64,000 nt of DNA. Origin: Cladopsammia gracilis. Taxonomy: Eukaryota; Cnidaria; Anthozoa; Scleractinia; Dendrophylliidae. Made by a program: the position numbers and the translations under genes. Of this stretch, positions 12,061 through 25,200 are shown in pieces (the stretch's first letter is position 1; each line of letters opens with the position of its first letter). The notes beneath the pieces are model-generated. The model ran no database searches. It had not been told where the DNA came from and saw only the letters and a list, made by a program, of their open reading frames with translations. Where the stretch lies: assembly GCA_022457155.1 (NCBI GenBank), contig JAJGOT010000351.1:1-64000 (forward strand). The letters are read 5' to 3'.

Positions 12061-12762
12061 CTATAATATATATAATAAGTTTTTTTCCTTTCAGTCATAT
12101 TACTAGGAGCTAATGTTAATTTTTGTTCTTATTTTTGATAGCCCGCCTCGATTAGCTATTTTTTTTGTCAATGATGAAAATATTGTTATAATAATGATTT
12201 GTTGTTGTTAATTGTTATTAGATGACGTCAACACGGGAATCATTTATTATATAACCACTTGTTTTCACTGCCAAGTAACATTTTGTACGAATCAATTGAC
12301 TATCCACAGTTTATTTTTAGTATTTATCAAATTAATCATCCTCAAGCTGTAAACTGCGCATTATAAATTTGCATAGAAATAATGGCAAAGTCCCGGGTTG
12401 ATGTCATCTAATAAACATTTTGTAAATTCAAATCTCTATAAGTCTACGTGTTGTGGGAGTGGGAGGCTTAAGTGGCTGACCAGTCGTGTTTCCATGATTA
12501 TGATAGGAGCTTACTTTAAGCTTGCTTTATTATCTCAAAATAGGAAGGCAATATCGCCAAAAGTAATGAACCCAAAGTAACATGAACTAAAAAGACAAAA
12601 TAACAACTAAAAACCTCAAATTTCCACCAAAATGGAAACTGATTTCTTGACCGCCTGTCACAAAATCAAAATTGATAAACTGTAATTCTCTTCAATCCTT
12701 GTAATCCTGCACTTGTTCTCCAAATCACTTCTTTTTTGCTCTATAGCCAATTTAGTTGTATA

Positions 12763-13560
12763 CAGTGGAACCCCGCCTTACGGTCACCTCGTTATTACGG
12801 TCACTTTTTTTTGTCCCCGCGAAACGCCCATGCATTTTCTTACAATAAAACCCCGTTAATACGGCCAACGGCCACATTCTGAAATCGCAACCTGTATAAT
12901 CCTTTATAATTTTACCCCATTAACACGGCCACTCGAACCAAATACGCATTAATTATTGACCAAACAAAACAAATACTGTACAGTGCTCGAGAAACAATAC
13001 TGTATTTATTCAGAACGCCTGTAACTTGTCATGTCATAGACCAATATCACGCTAGCATGACACAAAAATATATTTAGTTTATTGGGAAAAAGAGCCCAGC
13101 ATCAAATTCAGCATATCGATATTAGTAAAACTACAAATTTTTGTAAAGATTGCTAGCAAACTGACGAAGATATGAAATTTTGAAACTGAGCATTTTTACA
13201 AAGAAATGTATGGTGGACGGGCATAGATTGCCCGTCCAGCCTCGTTTTCGTGCTTTTCTCATACATTTCTTTGTAAAAATTAGGCCAGATAATTAAGTTT
13301 CAAAAGTTCATATCTCCGTCAGTTTACGAGCAATCTTTACTGAACTTTACAGTTTTAGTAACATTGATGTGCTGAATTTGATACTGCACTCTTTTCCCCA
13401 TTAAATTAAATACATTTTCATGCCATGCAAGCGTGATATTGGTCTTTTACTTTCCTGTCATGAAAAAGAAAGATAGACCAGTCATGAAATTTGACTCTAT
13501 CCCGTTAATACGGCCAAATTTTCATGGCCCGTTGGTGACCGTATTAACGGGGTTCCACTG
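12763..13560. mobile_element. Pogo-like palindromic MITE, 798 bp
   Basis: Ends cagtggaaccccg and cggggttccactg flanked by TA on both sides (12761-12762, 13561-13562). The whole element is a long imperfect palindrome centred near 13215 (catacatttctttgtaaaaa pairs with its complement). TA target and end sequence fit pogo/Tigger-type transposons; no transposase is present. Confidence 0.85.
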
Positions 13561-13584
13561 TATCTGGTGGCATTTGACTATATA

Positions 13585-13800
13585 ACATGGAAATTAAGTA
13601 AACACAATTTCGTTATTTCGGCGGGACTGTGCCCCTTAAACGTTAATGTATGTATAATGTAGGTATAATGTAATGTATGTATAATGTATGTAATGTAATG
13701 TATGTATAATGTAGGTAATGTGATTTATGTAATGTATGTATAATGTATGTAACATGGAAATTAAGTAAACACAATTTCGTTATTTCCGCGGGATGGTGTC
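13585..13800. repeat. Direct repeat flanking a gtatgtataatgta tandem array
   Basis: The block aacatggaaattaagtaaac onward occurs near 13585 and near 13750, separated by short tandem units of taatgtatgta type at 13645-13750. Confidence 0.85.
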
Positions 13801-15260
13801 CCTTTAAGAAGCGAGCTTAGTGGCTGACAGATGATAATCTAAAGCATGTGCACTATAGGTTTGGAAAGTCGTACTTGTGCTCAATCTCGTACTCGTAATT
13901 GTATCCGAGACTCACTAAGATGGCAGGAGGAGAGTAGAGCAGAAAGTGTAACTACGTAAAAGGCACCCAATTGGAAGTATCTAACTTTCTCCTGTCCCTT
14001 CTTCTTGTTTATATATTTATTTAGTTAGCTAGCTATATTATCAATTTCAAGTGGTCTTCCATTGAATTATTGGCTCAGTGTGACGTGTGCGGTAAGTGGT
14101 CGTGGGGGGATCGTGGCTGGGTTGTGGGTTATGCTGTAAGTGATCATGAGCAACGTTACGAATTCAGGTAACGAGGACATCTGCCAAGATCTGCTAAAAT
14201 GAAAACTCGTGAAAAAATTAAACTTCATTTTGTAAACTACTGAAAAGCGATGAGCACCATAGATAAGTACTGCGGAAGAGCTTTGACAATTCATAATTTG
14301 AATAGTAGTATCTTACCGTTTCATCCACAAACTAAAAGTTTTAAAAAAACACGTAAATCGACTTCAGGAAGCTCGAAAGGGTTTCTTACAGCTTATGTAC
14401 ATGTCAGAACAATTAAACATTAAAATTTAATGATTGTAGTCTCTGAAACAAATTATAGATAAGCTTATGGCAGGGTTGTTAAAGTTTCCTTCAAGACCAT
14501 TTATGACGTAATGTCTGTTGTCATGGTAACTATAACCCTCCAAAGACATACCCTCAAATGTCGGTTTTTTAAATCTATCTTTAAAGCGAACTCGGTTACC
14601 TATGTTTTTTAAAAGCGTTTTTAAAAGTTTGCAATATTCTTCACTTCCTGTGTAAATTTGAAACAAAACTCTATTGTGGAAATCGAGATAAATCGAAAAA
14701 AAAACTTTTAAAGATTTAAAAAAATTCCACTCTACAGTTTTTTTAAAATGTCTTAAGGTATAAGGTATAATTTATTTACCGTCAGGTACACGGGGAGTGG
14801 TTGCCCAATCTCCCGAGCCAGAGGCTCATGATAAAAGTGACTGACAAAGTCTAAAAATTCTTAAATCTAAATTAATCGCTATTAATTTAGTTAGATAAAG
14901 TTGAATGCTACTTGCATGAAAAATTTCAACATTGGTCACCGAGCAAATTTTTGAGATAAACAATATTTTATGCACAATGTATTTCCAGTTCGCGCGATTT
15001 TACGCAGTATTTTCATTTCCGGTGAGCTGCGCGTGCTACTTTTTGATAGGAAAATCAGCTGACGCGTGCGTCAATGCATGACGCGAGTGCACGTCGAGCG
15101 CGCACCCAGCTAAAAACCCTTTCTAGCCTCTTTTAGGTTTGATTCTGGCAGTCAAATTAATTATTTATTTTAAAAAAAGGCAAGGAACCAAAGCGAAATT
15201 TCTAATGCCAAAATGAGGACTTGATCAGCCCAGATAGTCGAGAAGTCCAAACACTTCAAG

Positions 15261-15520
15261 CAAACTTGCCACTTTCGTCACCGGCCCCCCTTGACTCATA
15301 GCTGTATTCACCTTCCTATATAGCTAATACTTGAGAAGCTGCAGAGCTCATAAAACAACTTAGTTACACTAAATAACAACATTTTAAACGTTGACAAATG
15401 AAAAGCTGTAAATAGGAAACAGAGGCTTTATTAGTTCATAAAGCAATTCGGTTCCATTGAAACAATAGCAATCATCTTCACTGGATCGATAATCTTTACT
15501 GTTTCACAGCCCACCTAATA
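15261..15520 (-). pseudogene. Relic of a gene-family 5' end
   Basis: 15340-15519 aligns with the 5' flank of gene L (aacaacttagtta, aatgaaaa, aacaatagcaatcat blocks). At 15261-15285 the leader start region is recognisable, but the ATG is GTG and two codons are lost. Reads as a dead duplicate of a leader exon and its flank. Confidence 0.5.
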
Positions 15521-16084
15521 CTCTCAAGTGAGAGTATTTGTCATATGAGTTGAAATAAGGTCAGTTACGTTATTACTGTTATCGCTTTCCGCTTTAATAT
15601 AAGAATAAAATATTCTCTGTACGTCAAGAATACTTTGCTAATAAAACAGTGCTGGAAATTGATCTATTTTTTTCTGTTTTTACTCATGATAAACATGATA
15701 GAGTTGGGGCTTCAAAGCTGGCGGACGTAAGATTCATAAAAAGACCACCATCTTTTCCATCTTTTTTGTTAAAAAAATAGGTTCTTTTGCAATACAATAC
15801 TTTTGGCCGTTTACCTTATAGAGGGTCTTGATGGGGTTAACTAATAGCTGACAAAATGGCGAAACAGTTATGAACCTGATAATTGAGATTCCATTACCTT
15901 CATGCATGCAGACCCTAGTATTACCCTCCACCACCGCCACTCGCGAAATGCAAGCCTGAAAATCACCCATTCAAAAATTCCTTTGAACAAATATAAGCAC
16001 AGGGGTTAAATTCGAAATGTTACAGTATAACAACCGGTTTTGGTTGTTGGGGTAAAACGAATCCAAAAAGGACACAAGTAATTG

Positions 16085-16243
16085 CATGTTCAGAAAACAA
16101 TTCCCCTTTTATTATAAAGGTAAAAAATCATTACAACCAAAAGTTAGAGTACGCCGGAACTACCCCCACAATAAAACTAAACCACAAAGGTAAAATAAGA
16201 TGCGTTTGGACTGAATCTTTGAAGGTATGGAACATACTTTAAA
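16085..16243 (-). CDS. Array gene terminal exon (stop codon and 3' UTR)
   Basis: A strong acceptor (tctctctttttgcag) precedes TTTAAAG at 16243. In phase 1 the spliced frame reads GTT TAA, so the stop is 16241-16239 and the rest is 3' UTR. AATAAA lies at 16113-16108 on the minus strand. The acceptor and first bases match those at 57200 in gene R, which has the same instant stop. The 3' boundary is approximate. Confidence 0.62.
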
Positions 16244-19200
16244 CTGCAAAAAGAGAGAAAATCAGCAGATGTTAGTTACTAATGTATTTCTACAAAAAAA
16301 CTATTAAAAATTTACTTCTGCATTTCGCACCAAACGGCCATTGAATTTTTCTATTTTTTAGCCAGGATGGTATATAATTAATTATAGTAAAATTTAAGTT
16401 AAAGCAGCTCTAACCTCAAAAAACGACATTAAAAATAAAACATTTTTCTTTCTCCTACGTGAGTGCGGTTCGCCTCGCACTGATTAGTGCGTTGGATTTA
16501 TCAAAACGCTCATTTTCGCTTCCCAGGCTTTTATTAGCGTACATGTTCATGTGTATATCTATTTGTGGAGCAGTGATGGCTTGCTATTATGTAAATAGCG
16601 AATGCCTGTTTGTTAATGGCTTGGAATGAAAAATAAGTATTACCCAACTGACCATCCAAAAAAGAAACTTTCAACTACACGTCGCCTCTAGTGTGCTCAT
16701 TTTAAGAAGAAAGTCATTGTATTTTAGTCTTTTCTCTGTCTTAAAAACCCAACTCAAGCGGCCTTCTAGATAGGCTAAGATGAAAATCGTGATGCGGTTC
16801 TTTGAAGATGCTTGTTAAACCGCGATTGCGCTGTATTTCTTGAAAGGCTAAATTTCCCTTCGCAGACTTTGATTCGCGTACAAGTTCATGTGCACATCTA
16901 TTTGTGGCGCCGTGACGGCTTGATATTATGTAAATACCAATAGCCTGTTTGTCAATGGCTAGGAATGAAAAATAAGTATTACCTGACTGACAACCCAAGA
17001 GTTCCATCCTCATAGAAATATGTCCATACCAAGTTTTGGGATGCACACGAACGTAGCGTGCTTTGAAGGGTGGTGACATAATGTGTAACAATACGGTGTT
17101 GCGGTCACTGTTTCCTTTAAGGACCTGTAGTTATGAAAAGTAAGCACAATATATTTAATTCTAATTGAATTAGTAGTCATCTTTTTGTGGTCGTCAGGAT
17201 AATTACAATTTTAATGCATGATAAGTTCATGTTTCCTTCGTTATGGACCGATTACATAGGAATTGCTTTGAGTTGCAATTGCTTGATTAAGTGATATTCT
17301 ATTGCAGCCGTGATTGGCGGAATAAGGACCACTTTGCTTTGGTTTGAAAATGCTCTATCTTCACTGATTTATATACATTGACTCCATACCAGGTTTCGTC
17401 TGTAGCTTGTGAAGGTAGTGCCGTCGTCGCTGTAGGAGACGGTGTAGCTTGTAACCCATTGGTTTGCATCTTCTCGTCCCTGGATCTTTATTCCTGTCAC
17501 CTTTGTTCTTTGTCCAAGATCCACCTGCAGCCACTGTTTGGCGTTATTGTGCCTGGCGGACCATGCGCCAGTTTTTCCTCCTCCAGCCCTGAAGTTCAGT
17601 CTGCCGTTGGAGGCGCCGTGTGAACTATGCCACTCCGACGAAGCTGTGACCTGAGCATCGGTTATGTCTTTGCTTTGCATCCCGAGAGGGTCTTGACATT
17701 CTGTAAAAAGGCAACAACTTTTATTTAGCGGACCCCATTGCGTGTTCTTTTGCAAGTAATGCCGTAACTGCTCGGCGTAAATTATCCACCTGATGTCAAA
17801 CAGATCATCAGTGGAAGACGGCTAATAGGAGATAACACCTGGGAAACTGGAATGCTGTTGTTCTTGATGAGCTAAGCAGCAAATCTCCATCGTTATCAAA
17901 ATGTAAGATTTTGAGCTTCAAATGCCTTACTCATTTTATGGTATATTTGCCAAGTCGCAGTTACAGCAAATCCGAATTTAGCCTATGAATTGCTCATATT
18001 TGTTACTTGGTTCGTGTATGATAATAAAGGGAGTTGTCCTTAAGTTGCACACAACGCGTTTGATGTAAACCATTCGTCTTTGGCCACATTCTTTCACCGC
18101 GGTTTGCCTTCCCTAAGTGATCATTTAGTAAAAAGGAAGGGAGCCTAGCTGAGCAAGAAACTTTCAAATACGTGTCGCCTCTAGTGTGTTCATTTTAAGA
18201 AGGTTGTTGTATTTTAGTCTTTCCTCTGTCTTAATAACACAACTCAAGCGGCCTTCTAGATAGGCTAAGATAAAAATCATGATGGGGTTCTTTGAAGATG
18301 CTTGTTAAACCGCGATTGCGCTGTATTTCTTGAAAGGCTAAATTTCCCTTCGCAAACTTTGATTCGCGTACAAGTTCATGTGCACATCTATTTGTGGCAC
18401 CGTGACGGCTTGATATTATGTAAATACCAATAGCCTGTTTGTCAATGGCTAGGAATGAAAAATAAGTATTACCTGACTGACAACCCAAGAGTTCCATCCT
18501 CATAGAAATATGTCCATACCAAGTTTTGGGATGCACACGAACGTAACGTGCTTTGAAGGGTGGTGACATAATGTGTAACAATACGGTGTTGCGGTCACTG
18601 TTTCCTTTAAGGACCTGTTGTTATGAAAAGTAAGCACAATATATTTAACTTCTAATTGAATTAGTAGTCATCTTTTTGTGGTCGTCAGGGTAATTACAAT
18701 TTTAATGCATGATAAGTTCATGTTTCCTTCGTTATGGACCGATTACATAGGAATTGCTTTGAGTTGCAATTGCTTGATTAAGTGATATTCTATTGCAGCC
18801 GTGATTGGCGGAATAAGGACCACTTTGCTTTGGTTTGAAAATGCTCTATCTTCACTGATTTATATACATTGACTCCATACCAGGTTTCGTCTGTAGCTTG
18901 TGAAGGTAGTGCCGTCGTCACTGTAGGAGACGGTGTAGCTTGTAACCCATTGGTTTGCATCTTCTCGTCCCTGGATCTTTATTCCTGTCACCTTTGTTCT
19001 TTGTCCAAGATCCACCTGCAGCCACTGTTTGGCGTTATTGTGCCTGGCGGACCATGCGCCAGTTTTTCCTCCTCCAGCCCTGAAGTTCAGTCTGCCGTTG
19101 GAGGCGCCGTGTGAACTATGCCACTCCGACGAAGCTGTGACCTGAGCATCGGTTATGTCTTTGCTTTGCATCCCGAGAGGGTCTTGACATTCTGTAAAAA

Positions 19201-22200
19201 GGCAACAACTTTTATTTAGCGGACCCCATTGCGTGTTCTTTTGCAAGTAATGCCGTAACTGCTCGGCGTAAATTGACCACCTGATGTCAAACAGATCATC
19301 AGTGGAAAACGGCTTATAGGAGATAACACCTGGGAAACTGGAATGCTGTTGTTCTTGATGAGCTAAGCAGCAAATCTCCATCGTTATCAAAATGTAAGAT
19401 TTTGAGCTGCAAATGCCTTACTCATTTTATGGTATATTTGCCAAGTCGCAGTTACAGCAAATCCGAATTTAGCCTATGAATTGCTCATATTTGTTACTTG
19501 GTTCGTGTATGATAATAAAGGGAGTTGTCCTTAAGTTGCACACAACGCGTTTGATGTAAACCATTCGTCTTTGGCCACATTTTTTCACCGCGGTTTGCCT
19601 TCCCTAAGTGATCATTTAGTAAAAAGGAAGGGAGCCTAGCTGAGCAAGAAACTTTCAAATACGTGTCGCCTCTAGTGTGTTCATTTTAAGAAGGTTGTTG
19701 TATTTTAGTCTTTCCTCTGTCTTAATAACCAAACTCAAGCGGCCTTCTAGATAGGCTAAGATGAAAATCATGATGGGGTTCTTTGAAGATGCTTGTTAAA
19801 CCGCGATTGCGCTGTATTTCTTGAAAGGCTAAATTTCCCTTCGCAAACTTTGATTCGCGTACAAGTTCATGTGCACATCTATTTGTGGCACCGTGACGGC
19901 TTGATATTATGTAAATACCAATAGCCTGTTTGTCAATGGCTAGGAATGAAAAATAAGTATTACCTGACTGACAACCCAAGAGTTCCATCCTCATAGAAAT
20001 ATGTCCATACCAAGTTTTGGGATGCACACGAACGTAGCGTGCTTTGAAGGGTGGTGACATAATGTGTAACAATACGGTGTTGCGGTCACTGTTTCCTTTA
20101 AGGACCTGTTGTTATGAAAAGTAAGCACAATATATTTAACTTCTAATTGAATTAGTAGTCATCTTTTTGTGGTCGTCAGGGTAATTACAATTTTAATGCA
20201 TGATAAGTTCATGTTTCCTTCGTTATGGACCGATTACATAGGAATTGCTTTGAGTTGCAATTGCTTGATTAAGTGATATTCTATTGCAGCCGTGATTGGC
20301 GGAATAAGGACCACTTTGCTTTGGTTTGAAAATGCTCTATCTTCACTGATTTATATACATTGACTCCATACCAGGTTTCGTCTGTAGCTTGTGAAGGTAG
20401 TGCCGTCGTCACTGTAGGAGACGGTGTAGCTTGTAACCCATTGGTTTGCATCTTCTCGTCCCTGGATCTTTATTCCTGTCACCTTTGTTCTTTGTCCAAG
20501 ATCCACCTGCAGCCACTGTTTGGCGTTATTGTGCCTGGCGGACCATGCGCCAGTTTTTCCTCCTCCAGCCCTGAAGTTCAGTCTGCCGTTGGAGGCGCCG
20601 TGTGAACTATGCCACTCCGACGAAGCTGTGACCTGAGCATCGGTTATGTCTTTGCTTTGCATCCCGAGAGGGTCTTGACATTCTGTAAAAAGGTAACAAC
20701 TTTTATTTAGCGGACCCCATTGCGTGTTCTTTTGCAAGTAATGCCGTAACTGCTCGGCGTAAATTGACCACCTGATGTCAAACAGATCATCAGTGGAAAA
20801 CGGCTAATAGGAGATAACACCTGGGAAACTGGAATGCTGTTGTTCTTGATGAGCTAAGCAGCAAATCTCCATCGTTATCAAAATGTAAGATTTTGAGCTG
20901 CAAATGCCTTACTCATTTTATGGCGGTTTGCCTTCCCTAAGTGATCATTTAGTAAAAACTATGGGAGCCTAGCTGAGCAAGAAACTTTCAAATACGTGTC
21001 GCCTCTAGTGTGTTCATTTTAAGAAGAAGGTTGTTGTATTTTAGTCTTTCCTCTGTCTTAATAACCCAACTCAAGCGGCCTTCTAGATAGGCTAAGATAA
21101 AAATCATGATGCGGTTCTTTGAAGATGCTTGTTAAACCGCGATTGCGCTGTATTTCTTGAAAGGCTAAATTTCCCTTCGCCAACTTTGATTCGCGTACAA
21201 GTTCATGTGCACATCTATTTGTGGCACCGTGACGGCTTGATATTATGTAAATACCAATAGCCTGTTTGTCAATGGCTAGGAATGAAAAATAAGTATTACC
21301 TGACTGACAACCCAAGAGTTCCATCCTCATAGAAATATGTCCATACCAAGTTTTGGGATGCACACGAACGTAGCGTGCTTTGAAGGGTGGTGACATAATG
21401 TGTAACAATACGGTGTTGCGGTCACTGTTTCCTTTAAGGACCTGTTGTTATGAAAAGTAAGCACAATATATTTAACTTCTAATTGAATTAGTAGTCATCT
21501 TTTTGTGGTCGTCAGGGTAATTACAATTTTAATGCATGATAAGTTCATGTTTCCTTCGTTATGGACCGATTACATAGGAATTGCTTTGAGTTGCAATTGC
21601 TTGATTAAGTGATATTCTATTGCAGCCGTGATTGGCGGAATAAGGACCACTTTGCTTTGGTTTGAAAATGCTCTATCTTCACTGATTTATATACATTGAC
21701 TCCATACCAGGTTTCGTCTGTAGCTTGTGAAGGTAGTGCCGTCGTCACTGTAGGAGACGGTGTAGCTTGTAACCCATTGGTTTGCATCTTCTCGTCCCTG
21801 GATCTTTATTCCTGTCACCTTTGTTCTTTGTCCAAGATCCACCTGCAGCCACTGTTTGGCGTTATTGTGCCTGGCGGACCATGCGCCAGTTTTTCCTCCT
21901 CCAGCCCTGAAGTTCAGTCTGCCGTTGGAGGCGCCGTGTGAACTATGCCACTCCGACGAAGCTGTGACCTGAGCATCGGTTATGTCTTTGCTTTGCATCC
22001 CGAGAGGGTCTTGACATTCTGTAAAAAGGTAACAACTTTTATTTAGCGGACCCCATTGCGTGTTCTTTTGCAAGTAATGCCGTAACTGCTCGGCGTAAAT
22101 TGACCACCTGATGTCAAACAGATCATCAGTGGAAAACGGCTAATAGGAGATAACACCTGGGAAACTGGAATGCTGTTGTTCTTGATGAGCTAAGCAGCAA

Positions 22201-25200
22201 ATCTCCATCGTTATCAAAATGTAAGATTTTGAGCTGCAAATGCCTTACTCATTTTATGGCGGTTTGCCTTCCCTAAGTGATCATTTAGTAAAAACTATGG
22301 GAGCCTAGCTGAGCAAGAAACTTTCAAATACGTGTCGCCTCTAGTGTGTTCATTTTAAGAAGAAGGTTGTTGTATTTTAGTCTTTCCTCTGTCTTAATAA
22401 CCAAACTCAAGCGGCCTTCTAGATAGGCTAAGATGAAAATCATGATGCGGTTCTTTGAAGATGCTTGTTAAACCGCGATTGCGCTGTATTTCTTGAAAGG
22501 CTAAATTTCCCTTCGCAAACTTTGATTCGCGTACAAGTTCATGTGCACATCTATTTGTGGCACCGTGACGGCTTGATATTATGTAAATACCAATAGCCTG
22601 TTTGTCAATGGCTAGGAATGAAAAATAAGTATTACCTGACTGACAACCCAAGAGTTCCATCCTCATAGAAATATGTCCATACCAAGTTTTGGGATGCACA
22701 CGAACGTAGCGTGCTTTGAAGGGTGGTGACATAATGTGTAACAATACGGTGTTGCGGTCACTGTTTCCTTTAAGGACCTGTTGTTATGAAAAGTAAGCAC
22801 AATATATTTAACTTCTAATTGAATTAGTAGTCATCTTTTTGTGGTCGTCAGGGTAATTACAATTTTAATGCATGATAAGTTCATGTTTCCTTCGTTATGG
22901 ACCGATTACATAGGAATTGCTTTGAGTTGCAATTGCTTGATTAAGTGATATTCTATTGCAGCCGTGATTGGCGGAATAAGGACCACTTTGCTTTGGTTTG
23001 AAAATGCTCTATCTTCACTGATTTATATACATTGACTCCATACCAGGTTTCGTCTGTAGCTTGTGAAGGTAGTGCCGTCGTCACTGTAGGAGACGGTGTA
23101 GCTTGTAACCCATTGGTTTGCATCTTCTCGTCCCTGGATCTTTATTCCTGTCACCTTTGTTCTTTGTCCAAGATCCACCTGCAGCCACTGTTTGGCGTTA
23201 TTGTGCCTGGCGGACCATGCGCCAGTTTTTCCTCCTCCAGCCCTGAAGTTCAGTCTGCCGTTGGAGGCGCCGTGTGAACTATGCCACTCCGACGAAGCTG
23301 TGACCTGAGCATCGGTTATGTCTTTGCTTTGCATCCCGAGAGGGTCTTGACATTCTGTAAAAAGGTAACAACTTTTATTTAGCGGACCCCATTGCGTGTT
23401 CTTTTGCAAGTAATGCCGTAACTGCTCGGCGTAAATTGACCACCTGATGTCAAACAGATCATCAGTGGAAAACGGCTAATAGGAGATAACACCTGGGAAA
23501 CTGGAATGCTGTTGTTCTTGATGAGCTAAGCAGCAAATCTCCATCGTTATCAAAATGTAAGATTTTGAGCTGCAAATGCCTTACTCATTTTATGGCGGTT
23601 TGCCTTCCCTAAGTGATCATTTAGTAAAAACTATGGGAGCCTAGCTGAGCAAGAAACTTTCAAATACGTGTCGCCTCTAGTGTGTTCATTTTAAGAAGAA
23701 GGTTGTTGTATTTTAGTCTTTCCTCTGTCTTAATAACCAAACTCAAGCGGCCTTCTAGATAGGCTAAGATGAAAATCATGATGCGGTTCTTTGAAGATGC
23801 TTGTTAAACCGCGATTGCGCTGTATTTCTTGAAAGGCTAAATTTCCCTTCGCAAACTTTGATTCGCGTACAAGTTCATGTGCACATCTATTTGTGGCACC
23901 GTGACGGCTTGATATTATGTAAATACCAATAGCCTGTTTGTCAATGGCTAGGAATGAAAAATAAGTATTACCTGACTGACAACCCAAGAGTTCCATCCTC
24001 ATAGAAATATGTCCATACCAAGTTTTGGGATGCACACGAACGTAGCGTGCTTTGAAGGGTGGTGACATAATGTGTAACAATACGGTGTTGCGGTCACTGT
24101 TTCCTTTAAGGACCTGTTGTTATGAAAAGTAAGCACAATATATTTAACTTCTAATTGAATTAGTAGTCATCTTTTTGTGGTCGTCAGGGTAATTACAATT
24201 TTAATGCATGATAAGTTCATGTTTCCTTCGTTATGGACCGATTACATAGGAATTGCTTTGAGTTGCAATTGCTTGATTAAGTGATATTCTATTGCAGCCG
24301 TGATTGGCGGAATAAGGACCACTTTGCTTTGGTTTGAAAATGCTCTATCTTCACTGATTTATATACATTGACTCCATACCAGGTTTCGTCTGTAGCTTGT
24401 GAAGGTAGTGCCGTCGTCACTGTAGGAGACGGTGTAGCTTGTAACCCATTGGTTTGCATCTTCTCGTCCCTGGATCTTTATTCCTGTCACCTTTGTTCTT
24501 TGTCCAAGATCCACCTGCAGCCACTGTTTGGCGTTATTGTGCCTGGCGGACCATGCGCCAGTTTTTCCTCCTCCAGCCCTGAAGTTCAGTCTGCCGTTGG
24601 AGGCGCCGTGTGAACTATGCCACTCCGACGAAGCTGTGACCTGACCATCGGTTATGTCTTTGCTTTGCATCCCGAGAGGGTCTTGACATTCTGTAAAAAG
24701 GTAACAACTTTTATTTAGCGGACCCCATTGCGTGTTCTTTTGCAAGTAATGCCGTAACTGCTCGGCGTAAATTGACCACCTGATGTCAAACAGATCATCA
24801 GTGGAAAACGGCTAATAGGAGATAACACCTGGGAAACTGGAATGCTGTTGTTCTTGATGAGCGAAGCAGCAAATCTCCATCGTTATCAAAATGTAAGATT
24901 TTGAGCTGCAAATGCCTTACTCATTTTATGGTATATTTGCCAAGTCGCAGTTACAGCAAATCCGAATTTAGCCTATGAATTGCTCATATTTGTTACTTGG
25001 TTCGTGTATGATAATAAAGGGAGTTGTCCTTAAGTTGCACACAACGCGTTTGATGTAAACCATTCGTCTTTGGCCACATTTTTTCACCGCGGTTTGCCTT
25101 CCCTAAGTGATCATTTAGTAAAAAGGAAGGGAGCCTAGCTGAGCAAGAAACTTTCAAATACGTGTCGCCTCTAGTGTGTTCATTTTAAGAAGGTTGTTGT

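Larger units (their letters stand above)
6890..16084. other. Intergenic region between array gene and gene L
   Basis: About 9 kb with no supported host exon. It is largely mobile-element debris, listed separately. Stretches at 7820-9590, 12060-12760 and 13760-15260 show nothing firmly recognisable; a 97-codon minus-strand open stretch at 8673-8963 has no ATG and no recognised family. Confidence 0.5.

Noticed and set aside
4127..16982. A 12.8-kb intron joining unit 1 to the gene L exons, making one giant gene
   Set aside because: The terminal exon at 16243 and the leader exon at 6646 give a better explanation, though a rare read-through isoform cannot be excluded.
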